A DNA stretch of 50,714 nucleotides from Clostridiales bacterium DTU089 (GCA_001513045.1 LFSB01000023.1:1-50714), one strand, 5' to 3'. Shown: positions 31,898 to 40,368, numbered from the stretch's first letter. Made by a program: numbers and translations. Notes: a model not told the origin generated them from the sequence alone.

Positions 31898-33457
31898 GTG
31901 GCAAGGAAATTTGACCTGATTTCAGAGCTGTATGAAAGAACCTGTTTTGCGGTTACAGACAATCCGGTAAACTGGCAATCGTTTCTGAAAACAGCAGGCA
32001 GAAATTTCAGGCTCCGATTTGATGAACAGCTTCTTATTTATGCCCAAAGACCAGACGCAACAGCCGTGCTTGAAATCGAACGATGGAACGGCACTTTCGG
32101 TCGCTGGGTAAACCGAGGAGCAAAAGGTATTGCCGTATTTGAGGACGCAGACAGAAGCCGTCAAAGGCTGATTCATTACTTTGATATATCGGACACCCAC
32201 GAGAGCCGATATTCCCGCCCTGTTCCGATTTGGGAGATGAGACCCGAATATGAAGCAGAGGTTATTGAAACGCTTGAAAACACTTTCGGTGCAGTAAACG
32301 ATACAACGAGTATTGAAAATGTCGTTAAAGAGAGCATTGCCAATGCCGTCGAGGACAACATCGCAGACTATATCTCCGACTTTATGAGCTTGGGTGCAGG
32401 AAGCGATATTGAGTATTTGTCTGCCGACGAAGCAAACACCTTGTATTTGGAGCTTGTCAGAAACAGCGTGTCATATATGGTTATGGCTCGATTGGGACTG
32501 AACGCAGACAAGGTCTATTCTCCCGATGACTTTGCCGGTATTTCAAGCTTCAATTCACAGGAAGTTCTCAATGCGGTGGGCATTGCTACAAGCGACATTG
32601 CTGAAATGGCGTTGCTCCCTGTCAGCAGAACAATCAGCACGCTCAGCAAGGAAAATCGCATAATTGATGAACAGGGGCAATCCGAATACAATAAAGACAT
32701 CAAAGACGAAAGGAGTCAAAGCGATGAGCGAAATCACATACACGATGGTGGGAGATTACAATCTTCCGAACCTGAAGCTGCCGGAGCAGACGGAAGTGAC
32801 TCTCGGCAGATGGTCGCAGATGAGGAGAACTTATCTGAAGGAACATCACAAAATCCTGTACTACAATCTTCTGACGAAAGGGATTCTGAACAGTCACTTG
32901 GCGGAGGTTCAGCAGAGAGCGAGCGAACTGGAGGAAACTCTCGTGAAGCAGATGGCACAGAAAGCCGGGCTGACGGAGCAGATGAAAGCGGAAGATATGA
33001 TGAAATGGGTTCGATTGATGAACAACATCAGGAACTCGGCACAGGAAATCGTGAAGAATCAGGTAATATTCGCTTAGAGTATTACGACAGAAACCACGAG
33101 GACAAGAGCCTGCCGTTTTTCGGTGGTGACGATACTATCCGAGAAATACTCGGCACTACCCCGCATTTGTCCGCTTCAAAGGAAGAAATCAAAGACTTCT
33201 ATGAGAGAAATACGGACAATGCGACCCGTACCGAATATATCAAGGGTATTTTCAACAACGATTACACACAGCTACCTTTAAGCAACGGCAGGCTTGTCGG
33301 CTACAAAACATTTCAGAATGTCCTCCACTTGTGGGAGGGCGAATACGAAAACAGAACCGCTCAGAGCTTCTACGACTGGGGCGTTATCGCACAGCATTTT
33401 GAAGCAATGAGACTTTTAGGGATAAAGGATAAAACCGAAAGGAGTTTTGCACGATGA
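31898..33457 (+). CDS. ICE protein resembling the N-terminus of large LtrC/helicase-type ICE proteins
   Basis: A 519-aa protein. Residues 1-200 (KFDLISELYERTCFAVTDNP, FDEQLLIYAQRPDATAVLEIERWN, GRWVNRGAKGIAVFED, HYFDISDTHESRYSRPVP) match, from memory, the start of very large ICE proteins that continue into helicase and DNA methylase domains. Those domains are missing here. Residues about 270-390 are low-complexity, rich in Ser, Glu, Gly and Asp. The C-terminal part (LGTTPHLSASKEEIKDFY, GRLVGYKTFQNVLHLWEGEYENRTAQSFYDW) is also family-like. The low-complexity part coincides with an out-of-frame tnpV gene. The start is GTG 31898 after AAGGAGG. Confidence 0.7.
   Translation: MARKFDLISELYERTCFAVTDNPVNWQSFLKTAGRNFRLRFDEQLLIYAQRPDATAVLEIERWNGTFGRWVNRGAKGIAVFEDADRSRQRLIHYFDISDTHESRYSRPVPIWEMRPEYEAEVIETLENTFGAVNDTTSIENVVKESIANAVEDNIADYISDFMSLGAGSDIEYLSADEANTLYLELVRNSVSYMVMARLGLNADKVYSPDDFAGISSFNSQEVLNAVGIATSDIAEMALLPVSRTISTLSKENRIIDEQGQSEYNKDIKDERSQSDERNHIHDGGRLQSSEPEAAGADGSDSRQMVADEENLSEGTSQNPVLQSSDERDSEQSLGGGSAESERTGGNSREADGTESRADGADESGRYDEMGSIDEQHQELGTGNREESGNIRLEYYDRNHEDKSLPFFGGDDTIREILGTTPHLSASKEEIKDFYERNTDNATRTEYIKGIFNNDYTQLPLSNGRLVGYKTFQNVLHLWEGEYENRTAQSFYDWGVIAQHFEAMRLLGIKDKTERSFAR
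32724..33077 (+). CDS. TnpV-like transposon protein, nested out of frame
   Basis: A 117-aa protein with the TnpV pattern known from Tn4451: ITYTMVGDYNLPNLKLPEQ, then RWSQMRRTYLKEHHKILYYN, then GILNSHLAEVQQRASELEE, LTEQMKAEDMMKWVRLMNN and IRNSAQEIV. It lies wholly within the 519-aa ICE gene, in the +1 frame relative to it. ATG 32724 has AAAGGAG with an 8-nt spacer, a proper translation signal of its own. Function of TnpV is not established. Both frames look genuine: this one has family-type sequence, while the host frame is low-complexity just here. Confidence 0.72.
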   Translation: MSEITYTMVGDYNLPNLKLPEQTEVTLGRWSQMRRTYLKEHHKILYYNLLTKGILNSHLAEVQQRASELEETLVKQMAQKAGLTEQMKAEDMMKWVRLMNNIRNSAQEIVKNQVIFA

Positions 33458-34371
33458 AACTAAAAGAAATCAGAGAAATGTACCCGGAGGGTACGCAGAT
33501 TGTACTCACTGAAATGGCTGGCGAAAGTCAAATGCCCTATGGGCTAAAAGGAACAGTTAAGTTCGTTGACGACGCCGGACAGATTCATATGAGTTGGGAA
33601 AACGGCAGCTCTCTTGCTTTGAATATTCACGAGGATACCTTTGAAAAGGTCGAAGCACCGGAGAAGATTTCCGTCATTCTTGTTGAGCCGGGCAGGTATC
33701 CGAAACTTATTGAAATCGAGGATACCCTTGAAGCAATGCAGTCTCTTGTGGAGGGAGATATTGAAGAATATATGCCCTTTGAGGACGAGGTTGCCATCAT
33801 CTGCAACGAGGAAGGAAAGATGAACGGTATGCCTCTGAACAGGGCTGTTTATTCCGAGCCTGAAAATGTTGAGATGAGTTATCCGCAGTTGAAAGCTCAT
33901 TTCCGGCAGGCAGAAAAAGAAAGAACACACACGACCGGATATATTGTTTTTACGGCTGACAGCTTTGACAAGCCTTACACAGAGGAACAAAGAACCTATG
34001 TTGTCAGCAGTAACAACAAGGCTTTCATTGAGGGTATGGGCGGATATTCTATCTATGCTTCTTCCCTCGACGGCTCGGATAAATGTGTGCGACTGGAAGC
34101 GTATATGGCTGATGAACACGGCGGCAAGGACGGTTGGAAGATTGAAAAATGTTATGTGAAAGACGACAGCAACCGTGAAATGCTCGACATTATTGCCGGC
34201 AAGTTTTTCATTGCATACGCACCGATTGAGTCGGAAAAGTTTCTCAGTATGCCGAAAGAACTGGCTCGTAAGTACGAGGAAAAGTTCAAATACCCGGAGA
34301 GATTTTACAAGTCTATGGACGGTATTGAAGCAAAGCCGTATAAGCCAGTCTCAAAGGATATGGAGAGATAA
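33454..34371 (+). CDS. DUF4314-DUF3846 fusion protein of the ICE
   Basis: A 305-aa protein. Residues 1-62 are DUF4314-like (IREMYPEGTQIVLTEM, LKGTVKFVDDAGQIHMSWENGSSLAL, a small SH3-like barrel). Residues about 70-135 are DUF3846-like (ISVILVEPGRYPKLIEIEDT, then ICNEEGKMNGMPLNRAVY). The rest (YIVFTADSFDKPYTEEQRTYVVSS, YEEKFKYPERFYKS) is not recognised. ATGA overlaps the stop of the 519-aa gene. DUF3846 and DUF4314 are hallmarks of Tn1549-like ICEs; function unknown. Confidence 0.75.
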   Translation: MKLKEIREMYPEGTQIVLTEMAGESQMPYGLKGTVKFVDDAGQIHMSWENGSSLALNIHEDTFEKVEAPEKISVILVEPGRYPKLIEIEDTLEAMQSLVEGDIEEYMPFEDEVAIICNEEGKMNGMPLNRAVYSEPENVEMSYPQLKAHFRQAEKERTHTTGYIVFTADSFDKPYTEEQRTYVVSSNNKAFIEGMGGYSIYASSLDGSDKCVRLEAYMADEHGGKDGWKIEKCYVKDDSNREMLDIIAGKFFIAYAPIESEKFLSMPKELARKYEEKFKYPERFYKSMDGIEAKPYKPVSKDMER

Positions 34372-34383
34372 GAGTCAATCTAT

Positions 34384-34473
34384 GGGGCAACCCTGAGTGT
34401 CTGCATAATCTTAGCGAGCAGACCATTTATGGACAGGAATGTCCAAAACGGTACACTCGTTAGGGGTTGCCCC
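34384..34473 (+). other. Multi-stem junction structure upstream of mobilization genes
   Basis: GGGGCAACCC (34384-34393) pairs perfectly with GGGTTGCCCC (34464-34473). GAGTG (34395-34399) pairs with CACTC (34454-34458). Inside lie two hairpins: GTCTGC with GCAGAC (34399-34423) and GGACA-GGAA-TGTCC (34431-34444). No T tract follows. It is the only gene-free gap (132 nt) in this run and lies directly before DUF3789-mobC-relaxase, a place where an oriT or a regulatory RNA would be expected. Confidence 0.6.
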
Positions 34474-34503
34474 TAATACCCCAAGCAAGAAAGGAGTAAA
34501 GCA

Positions 34504-34647
34504 ATGCGGGAGATAGTATTGGTTGCCGCCGGGTTAATCATCGGCGGCTTTTTCGGAGTAACAACAATGTGCCTGTTTCAGATAAACCGGGACAGGCACT
34601 ATATTAACAGAAAGGACAGCGATAAAAATGAGCAAGAGAAACATTGA
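34504..34647 (+). CDS. DUF3789-type small membrane protein
   Basis: A 47-aa protein with one membrane helix (VLVAAGLIIGGFFGVTTMCLF) and a charged tail (RDRHYINRKDSDKNEQEKH). Length, helix and position before mobC agree with DUF3789. ATG 34504 follows AGAAAGGAG. Its 3' end overlaps the mobC start by 20 nt. Function unknown. Confidence 0.65.
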   Translation: MREIVLVAAGLIIGGFFGVTTMCLFQINRDRHYINRKDSDKNEQEKH

Positions 34648-34969
34648 AAAGCACATTCTGATGAACAAGGCAGAAGCTCAGGATTTGCAGAAAAAAGCAA
34701 AGCGGGCGTGTCTTTCCGAAGGCGGTCTTATCCGTTTGCTTCTCAAAGGATACGAGCCGAGAGAAAAGCCCGACGAAAGATTTTACGATGTTATGCGTGA
34801 GTTATCTGCTATCGGGAACAACATCAATCAGCTTGCGGTAAAAGCAAATTCCCTCGGATTTGTTGACGCACCGCAGCTCAAAAAGGAAGCCGAGCGTTGG
34901 CACAAGTTTCAGGCTGATGTGGAGCGTACTTTTTTAAGACCCGATAAGAGCGATATGAAATGGCAGTAA
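34628..34969 (+). CDS. mobC: MobC-family relaxosome accessory protein
   Basis: Helps the relaxase open and bind the origin of transfer. The 113-aa protein begins with an RHH-like DNA-binding part (KHILMNKAEAQDLQKKAKRACLSEGGLIRLLLKGYEP) and has the MobC signature LSAIGNNINQLAVKAN. It overlaps the DUF3789 gene and, by 10 nt, the relaxase gene. The structured segment at 34384-34473 is a possible binding region. Confidence 0.88.
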   Translation: MSKRNIEKHILMNKAEAQDLQKKAKRACLSEGGLIRLLLKGYEPREKPDERFYDVMRELSAIGNNINQLAVKANSLGFVDAPQLKKEAERWHKFQADVERTFLRPDKSDMKWQ

Positions 34970-36330
34970 GTAAATTGTGGTCGGTCACATCAAGGCTCGG
35001 TCAGGTAATCGACTATGCCGCCAATCCCGAAAAGACTGCGACAGACATTTACACCGAGGAACAGTATCAGGCTCTCCGTGATGTTCTCAGCTATGCAAAG
35101 GACGAAGAAAAAACTGAGCGTGAGTTTTTCGTTGAGGGTATCAACTGCAATCCGGCGACCGCAAGAGACCAGTTTGTGTCTGTGAAAAAAGCATACGGCA
35201 AAGACGATGGCATTCAAGCCTATCACGGATACCTGAGCTTTAAGGAACAGGATATTTCCCCGGAGCTTGCACAGAAAATCGGAATGGAATTTGCAAACGA
35301 AGTGTGGGGCAAAAGATTTCAGGTGGTGGTTACTACTCATCTGAACACAAAGCACCTGCACTGCCACTATGTAATCAATTCCGTTTCCTTTGTGGACGGT
35401 AAGCGATTATGGGGAGACGAAAAAGCGTGGTTCAAGTTCCGCTTGGTTGCCGACCGTCTCTGTGAAAAGTACGGACTGTATTACAATCCGAACCCGAACC
35501 GCAGTAAGCAATCCTCATATTACTACAAGCAGGAACAAGCCGGTATGCCGAGCCGATACTCCATTACCCGTGACGCCATTGATGAAGCGATTGCACACAG
35601 CACTAACTTAAAGACCTTTGATTATATCCTGACGCAGATGGGCTATGAGCATTGTCTCAGCGACAGCCGAAAGTATTGGACGATTGTTCCGAAAGGATAC
35701 AAGAAGCCGATACGACTTAAATCCCTCGGAGAGAATTATACCGAGGACGCAATCAAGCGTAGGCTGACGGAAAATCAAAAGGTTCTCATCGTTCCTTTTG
35801 TAAAGGAAACGGTAAGAGTCACACAGTACCGATTGCCCACAAGAGAACACAAAATCAAAAAGGTCGGCGGACTGTATGGGCTGTATCTGCATTACTGCTA
35901 TAAACTCGGTTATCTGCCGAAATATAAAAAACAGAATACCGCAAGGCTTCACTATCTTTTGAAAGAAGATTTACTGAAGCTGGACAAAATCACTCAGGAG
36001 ACAAGGCTGCTTGGACGGGAGAACATTTCTACCGACGAGCAGCTTTTCTCATATAAAGAGTCCGTATTGTCGCAAATCAAATCCCTGACTGACGATAGAA
36101 CGCACCTGCGAAAACAGTTAAGAAGAAATTTGAGTGACGATGAGCTATCAAATGTCAAAGAGCAGATTACGGCAATCACGAGCAAGCTGTGGACTCTCCG
36201 AAAAGAGGTCGGTCTTTGTGATGACATAGCCGAAAGGTCAAAGGTCATTGAAGCCAACCTTGAAACGGTAAGAGCTTACGAAGAAAAACAAGAACGAAAG
36301 GAGCAGAACCGTAATGACAAACGGAGGTGA
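34960..36330 (+). CDS. MOBP-type relaxase of the ICE
   Basis: Nicks oriT and pilots the single strand into the recipient. In the 456-aa protein, residues 1 to about 200 are the HUH relaxase domain: MAVSKLWSVTSRLGQVIDY, then CNPATARDQFVSVKKAYGK, then AYHGYLSFKEQDISPELAQKIG, then the metal triad HLHCH (H132, H134, H136) with HYVINSVSF. The catalytic Tyr is likely in an N-terminal segment, such as Tyr19. Residues about 330-456 are helical and coiled. It overlaps mobC and the PcfB-like gene. Confidence 0.9.
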   Translation: MAVSKLWSVTSRLGQVIDYAANPEKTATDIYTEEQYQALRDVLSYAKDEEKTEREFFVEGINCNPATARDQFVSVKKAYGKDDGIQAYHGYLSFKEQDISPELAQKIGMEFANEVWGKRFQVVVTTHLNTKHLHCHYVINSVSFVDGKRLWGDEKAWFKFRLVADRLCEKYGLYYNPNPNRSKQSSYYYKQEQAGMPSRYSITRDAIDEAIAHSTNLKTFDYILTQMGYEHCLSDSRKYWTIVPKGYKKPIRLKSLGENYTEDAIKRRLTENQKVLIVPFVKETVRVTQYRLPTREHKIKKVGGLYGLYLHYCYKLGYLPKYKKQNTARLHYLLKEDLLKLDKITQETRLLGRENISTDEQLFSYKESVLSQIKSLTDDRTHLRKQLRRNLSDDELSNVKEQITAITSKLWTLRKEVGLCDDIAERSKVIEANLETVRAYEEKQERKEQNRNDKRR

Positions 36331-37108
36331 TGCGGCAGAACAGGTCGTCAGGCTATCGCTTGAGGGCTTTGAAGTAGCCGCAAAATTAAGCGGAGCGGCA
36401 GCAAAGAATATTGCCGTTCTTTTAGTCTCTGTTCTCAAACAGGAACAAAAAACAAAAGGCAAGGCTCGACTTACCAATATGATTAAATCGGGCAAGGAGC
36501 TGAAAGTGTTTTCTATCCCCAACAAGGACTTGAAGAAGTTTACCGAGCAGGCAAAACGCTACGGCGTTCTCTACTGCGTACTCAGGGATAAAAACACAAA
36601 GGGCGATAATGTACCGATTGATATTATCGCCCGTGCTGAGGACGCTTCCAAAATTCAGAGAATCGTTGAGAGATTTGAACTCGGCAAGGTTGATAAGGCT
36701 GCTATTGTTACCGAGTCTCAGAAGGCTGTCGAAAAGCGTGATGCTTTGGAAAAAGACAAGCCGACAAAATCCAAGAACGAAATCATCACAGAGGAAGCAG
36801 TCAGAAAGCCTATTCAGAAAGAGGGGTACTCCCAGTCAAACCCCACAGTCGCCAAAACGGACAAAAACCCTCCGTCAAGGCAAAACTCAGAGCCGGTAGA
36901 TATGCAAACTGATAAGGGTACTGTCAGCGACAGACAGAGAAAGCCGTCGGTGAAAGCAAAGCTCGACCGATATAAGGCACAGTCCAAGCAGCAGAAAGAA
37001 GCAGAACGCAAAGAGCCGGAGGTATCAAAGCCGGAGGTTAAGAACGCCCCGGCACAGACCGTACACCAGCAGCCGAAACCCAAAAGCAAAAATGTGAAAG
37101 AGAGGTAA
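36314..37108 (+). CDS. PcfB-like (DUF3801) conjugation protein
   Basis: A 264-aa protein. Residues 1-130 match the PcfB/DUF3801 pattern (EGFEVAAKLSGAAAKNIAVLLVS, KELKVFSIPNKDLKKFTEQAKRYGVLYCVLRD, DIIARAEDASKIQRIVERF). PcfB is a relaxosome accessory factor of the pCF10 type that binds relaxase and coupling protein. The C-terminal half is basic and low-complexity, probably disordered. It overlaps the relaxase gene by 17 nt. Confidence 0.82.
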   Translation: MTNGGDAAEQVVRLSLEGFEVAAKLSGAAAKNIAVLLVSVLKQEQKTKGKARLTNMIKSGKELKVFSIPNKDLKKFTEQAKRYGVLYCVLRDKNTKGDNVPIDIIARAEDASKIQRIVERFELGKVDKAAIVTESQKAVEKRDALEKDKPTKSKNEIITEEAVRKPIQKEGYSQSNPTVAKTDKNPPSRQNSEPVDMQTDKGTVSDRQRKPSVKAKLDRYKAQSKQQKEAERKEPEVSKPEVKNAPAQTVHQQPKPKSKNVKER

Positions 37109-37113
37109 TCACA

Positions 37114-37998
37114 ATGACAAACAATTTTACCCCTGCTAAGGCAGGACAGCAGAGAAACAGACTTTCCAAAGAGGAATACGCCGATAAGATGAAGGCAGAA
37201 AAGGAAGCCGTATATCAGATGGCGGACGAAACCGCAAAGGCTATCGTTTCCGACCCGGAGAAGTTCAAAGCGTTCCTTGATACGCAGAGCCGTCTTGACC
37301 GATATTCTGCGGTCAACGCACTTCTGATTTTCAAGCAGCTTCCCGAAGCAAGCCAGCTCAAAAACTTTGACGACTGGAGCAAAGACAATGTGAAAATTCA
37401 GAAAGGTGCGAAAAGCATTTCCATTCTTGAACCTGTCGAGTATGCCAAGAGAGACGGTACGACCGGCATTTCCTACAATGTGAAAAAGGTCTTTGATGTT
37501 TCGCAGACCAATGGCAAGAGACCGCCTGCACCTACTGTAAACCGTGACCCGAAAGCTCTCATTACCGTTATGCTGGATTCTTCCCCGGTTGAAGTGGAAG
37601 CCACAAATGAACTTCCGTATCCCAATATGGCGGCGTTTTACAACAACGAGGAGCAGACCTTGTATGTGAAGCGTGATGTGGGAGACAGCGTTGCGGTCGC
37701 TCAGTGCGTAGCACAGGAACTTGGCCACGCACAGCTCTCCATCAACAGCGACAGTTACAGCAGAGCGGATATGGGCTTTCAAGCGGTATGTATCGGTTAT
37801 ATGCTTTGCAAGAAGTACGGCGTCGATACACAGAATTTTGCTATCAACCGTATTCCTGAGAAGCTTGCCGGCAAAGAGCCGAAGGACATTCGCTATGAGC
37901 TTTCCAAAACGAGAAATGCGATGGCGGATATTCACTCCCGTGTTTCCGATGAGCTTTACAAGAAAAAGCAGGAACGAAGCAAAGACTACGAAAGATAA
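37114..37998 (+). CDS. ArdC-like protein with metallopeptidase-like motif
   Basis: A 294-aa protein. The first 130 residues resemble the ArdC N-terminal single-strand-binding domain (FLDTQSRLDRYSAVNALLIFKQ, DNVKIQKGAKSISILEPVEY). A second domain contains VAQELGHAQLS, an HExxH-like site in which the first His is Gln, so zinc binding there is doubtful. ArdC proteins protect incoming single-stranded DNA from host restriction. It lies between the PcfB-like gene and VirD4. Confidence 0.75.
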   Translation: MTNNFTPAKAGQQRNRLSKEEYADKMKAEKEAVYQMADETAKAIVSDPEKFKAFLDTQSRLDRYSAVNALLIFKQLPEASQLKNFDDWSKDNVKIQKGAKSISILEPVEYAKRDGTTGISYNVKKVFDVSQTNGKRPPAPTVNRDPKALITVMLDSSPVEVEATNELPYPNMAAFYNNEEQTLYVKRDVGDSVAVAQCVAQELGHAQLSINSDSYSRADMGFQAVCIGYMLCKKYGVDTQNFAINRIPEKLAGKEPKDIRYELSKTRNAMADIHSRVSDELYKKKQERSKDYER

Positions 37999-38007
37999 GG
38001 TGAGACT

Positions 38008-38211
38008 ATGGCGAAGGAAGAAATGTATCATATCGCATTGGACGATTATGAACACGGCATTATAATCCGTTCTCTCAACGATGAGAAAACAGATTTGATG
38101 AACGAAGGGAAATCTACCGATGCGGTGGACGACCTTATCATCAAGGTCGGAACTGCCCCAAAGAAAAAGTTCAGAGTTATCGAAAAGGAACGCTCCTGTG
38201 AATCGAGATAA
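38008..38211 (+). CDS. Small ICE protein, paralogue of the one at 20608
   Basis: A 67-aa protein: MYHIALDDYEHGIIIRSLND, then LMNEGKSTDAVDDLIIKVG and a basic tail. It shares the HI-x-L-DD-E...VDD-x-L-x-KV pattern with the gene at 20608-20787. The ATG follows AAGGTGAGACT. Its 3' end overlaps the virD4 start by 14 nt. Function unknown. Confidence 0.72.
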   Translation: MAKEEMYHIALDDYEHGIIIRSLNDEKTDLMNEGKSTDAVDDLIIKVGTAPKKKFRVIEKERSCESR

Positions 38212-39994
38212 CGAAAGGCAGTCTGCTATTATTCTTTCCGTCATCGGTATTATCCCGGTCGTATGGCTGGCACTTCTGATTGCACCTTCTGTAAAAGGAG
38301 GATTGCCGGAAATACTGCCAAGCCTATTAACAGCGTTCAACAACCCATTTCATATTGAGCTATGCGAGGACAGCCTAAAAACTGTCCTCGTTTTGCTTCT
38401 CTGCTATGCAATGGGTATCGGGATTTACTTCTCGACACAGAAGAATTATCGAAGGCGTGAAGAACACGGCTCTGCGAAATGGGGCAACGCAAGAGCCGTA
38501 AATAAAAAATACAGACAGTCTCCGGCTTCAGAGAATAAGCTGATGACGCAAAATGTCTGTATCGGACTCAATGCGAAGAAGCACCGAAGAAACTTAAACA
38601 CTCTTGTGTGCGGCGGTTCGGGAGCCGGTAAGACAAGGTTTTACTGCAAGCCGAATCTTATGCAGTGCAACACATCATTTGTCATTCTTGACCCAAAGGG
38701 CGAAATACTCAGAGACACCGGAAAGCTGCTTGAAAGCAAAGGCTATGAAGTTCGTGTTCTCGATTTGATTTCAATGGAGAAAAGCCATTGCTATAACCCG
38801 TTTGTCTATTTGCAGAATGACAACGATGTGCAAAAGCTCGTGACGAACCTTTTTAAGAGTACCACTCCGAAAGGCAGTCAGGCACAAGACCCTTTTTGGG
38901 ACACCTCGGCTTCAATGCTTCTGCTTGCACTTGTATTTTATCTTCATTACGAAGCACCCGAAGATGAACAGAACTTTGCAATGGTAATGGAAATGCTCAG
39001 AGCCGGTTCGATTGAGGACGAGGAGGACACAAGACCTTCTCCTCTTGATGAACTGTTTGCGGAACTGGAAATGTCAAATCCCGACCACATCGCTTTGAAG
39101 TATTACCGTTCCTATCATTCGGGTGCGGCGAAAACCTTAAAGTCCATACAGATAACCCTTGCGGCAAGACTGGAAAAGTTCAACCTTGAAAGTCTTGCTT
39201 CTTTAACCACCACAGACGAGCTTGACCTCCCATCACTCGGAGAGAAAAAGGTCGCTCTGTTCGCTTTGATACCGGATAACGATTCCAGCTTTAACTTCTT
39301 GGTATCTATCCTTTACACACAGCTTTTTCAGCAGTTGTTTTATGCTGCCGACCATATTCACGGTGGCTCGCTTCCCGTTCCCGTCCATTTCCTGATGGAC
39401 GAGTTTGCAAATGTGAGCCTGCCCGATGACTTTGACAAGATACTGTCGGTTATGCGTTCCCGTGGAGTGTCGGTAAGTATTATCTTGCAGAACTTGGCTC
39501 AGTTAAAAGCCTTGTTTGAAAAGCAATGGGAAAGTATTGTCGGCAACTGCGACGAGTTTTTATATCTCGGCGGTAACGAGCAAAGCACTCACAAATATGT
39601 GTCCGAGCTTCTCGGCAAGGAAACCATTGATACCAACACTTTCGGAAAAAGTACCGGGCGAAGCGGTAACTACTCCACCAATTATCAGATTAGCGGTCGA
39701 GAGCTTCTTACCCCCGATGAAGTTCGTATGCTTGATAACCAATATGCAATTCTGTTTATTCGTGGAGAACGCCCCGTTATGGATTTCAAGTATGACATCT
39801 TGAAGCACCCGAATGTGGCACTTACAACCGATGGAAAGGCTTCTGCCTATAAGCACGGCGAAGTTACCATCAAACACTCATCAATTTCCGTTCTTTCTAT
39901 TGACCCGGAAGAACTTCCGGAGGAAAGCTACGGAGAAACCAATTACGAGCTTCTGTCCGATGAGGATTTTGAAGTAAATAAAAACTTATTTTAA
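38198..39994 (+). CDS. VirD4/TraG-type conjugation coupling ATPase
   Basis: Membrane ATPase that hands the relaxase-DNA complex to the secretion channel, 598 aa. Two N-terminal membrane segments (SVIGIIPVVWLALLIAP, TVLVLLLCYAMGIGIYF) are followed by Walker A CGGSGAGKT (about 138-146) with FVILDPKGEIL, and by the TraG motif FLMDEFANVSLPDDFDKILS and the Walker B region. The frame is open from 38120 in the small upstream gene, but GTG 38198 has AAAAGGA 8 nt upstream and gives the usual start. Confidence 0.92.
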   Translation: MNRDNERQSAIILSVIGIIPVVWLALLIAPSVKGGLPEILPSLLTAFNNPFHIELCEDSLKTVLVLLLCYAMGIGIYFSTQKNYRRREEHGSAKWGNARAVNKKYRQSPASENKLMTQNVCIGLNAKKHRRNLNTLVCGGSGAGKTRFYCKPNLMQCNTSFVILDPKGEILRDTGKLLESKGYEVRVLDLISMEKSHCYNPFVYLQNDNDVQKLVTNLFKSTTPKGSQAQDPFWDTSASMLLLALVFYLHYEAPEDEQNFAMVMEMLRAGSIEDEEDTRPSPLDELFAELEMSNPDHIALKYYRSYHSGAAKTLKSIQITLAARLEKFNLESLASLTTTDELDLPSLGEKKVALFALIPDNDSSFNFLVSILYTQLFQQLFYAADHIHGGSLPVPVHFLMDEFANVSLPDDFDKILSVMRSRGVSVSIILQNLAQLKALFEKQWESIVGNCDEFLYLGGNEQSTHKYVSELLGKETIDTNTFGKSTGRSGNYSTNYQISGRELLTPDEVRMLDNQYAILFIRGERPVMDFKYDILKHPNVALTTDGKASAYKHGEVTIKHSSISVLSIDPEELPEESYGETNYELLSDEDFEVNKNLF

Positions 39995-40008
39995 CGGAGG
40001 AAAACACA

Positions 40009-40368
40009 ATGACTATTTTTAAGAAGAACAACGAAAAGAAAACTACTCAGAAGCTGCCTATGACCGGAAAGGTTAAGAAAGGCTTCCGTGCTTACTGCGC
40101 CGTAATCGCAGCAGCAACTCTTGTCTGCGGCATGAGCGTTACCGCTTTTGCCGCAAGCGACCCGATTACCGTAGTCAACAATCTGTCCGATTTCATCTTC
40201 GGACTTATCCGTGCCATCGGTCTTATCCTGCTTGGCTTCGGTATCGTTCAGGTCGGTCTCTCTTTGAAGTCTCACGACCCGTCTCAGAGAGCCAACGGCT
40301 TCCTGACCCTTGCGGGAGGTATCATCATCACCTTTGCCAAGGAAATCCTGACCCTTATTACCGGCTAA
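40009..40368 (+). CDS. Maff2/VirB2-like small membrane protein
   Basis: A 119-aa protein. A cleavable signal-like segment (AYCAVIAAATLVCGMSVTAFAA) is followed by two membrane helices (LSDFIFGLIRAIGLILLGFGIV and ANGFLTLAGGIIITFAKEILTLI) with a short polar loop. Position between VirD4 and VirB6 and the two-helix build match the Maff2 family, taken as pilin-like VirB2 counterparts in Firmicute T4SS. The ATG follows ACGGAGG. Confidence 0.7.
   Translation: MTIFKKNNEKKTTQKLPMTGKVKKGFRAYCAVIAAATLVCGMSVTAFAASDPITVVNNLSDFIFGLIRAIGLILLGFGIVQVGLSLKSHDPSQRANGFLTLAGGIIITFAKEILTLITG

Noticed and set aside
32664-32723. Earlier in-frame start for TnpV at 32664
   Set aside because: No ribosome binding site; the ATG at 32724 has one at correct spacing and gives the family N-terminus.
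37680-37740. ArdC-like protein taken as an active HExxH metallopeptidase
   Set aside because: The first His of the motif is Gln (QELGH), so zinc peptidase activity cannot be claimed.
36814-38343. Minus-strand 509-aa open frame opposite the PcfB-like and ArdC-like genes
   Set aside because: Spans four well-supported plus-strand genes; composition is typical of an antisense frame.
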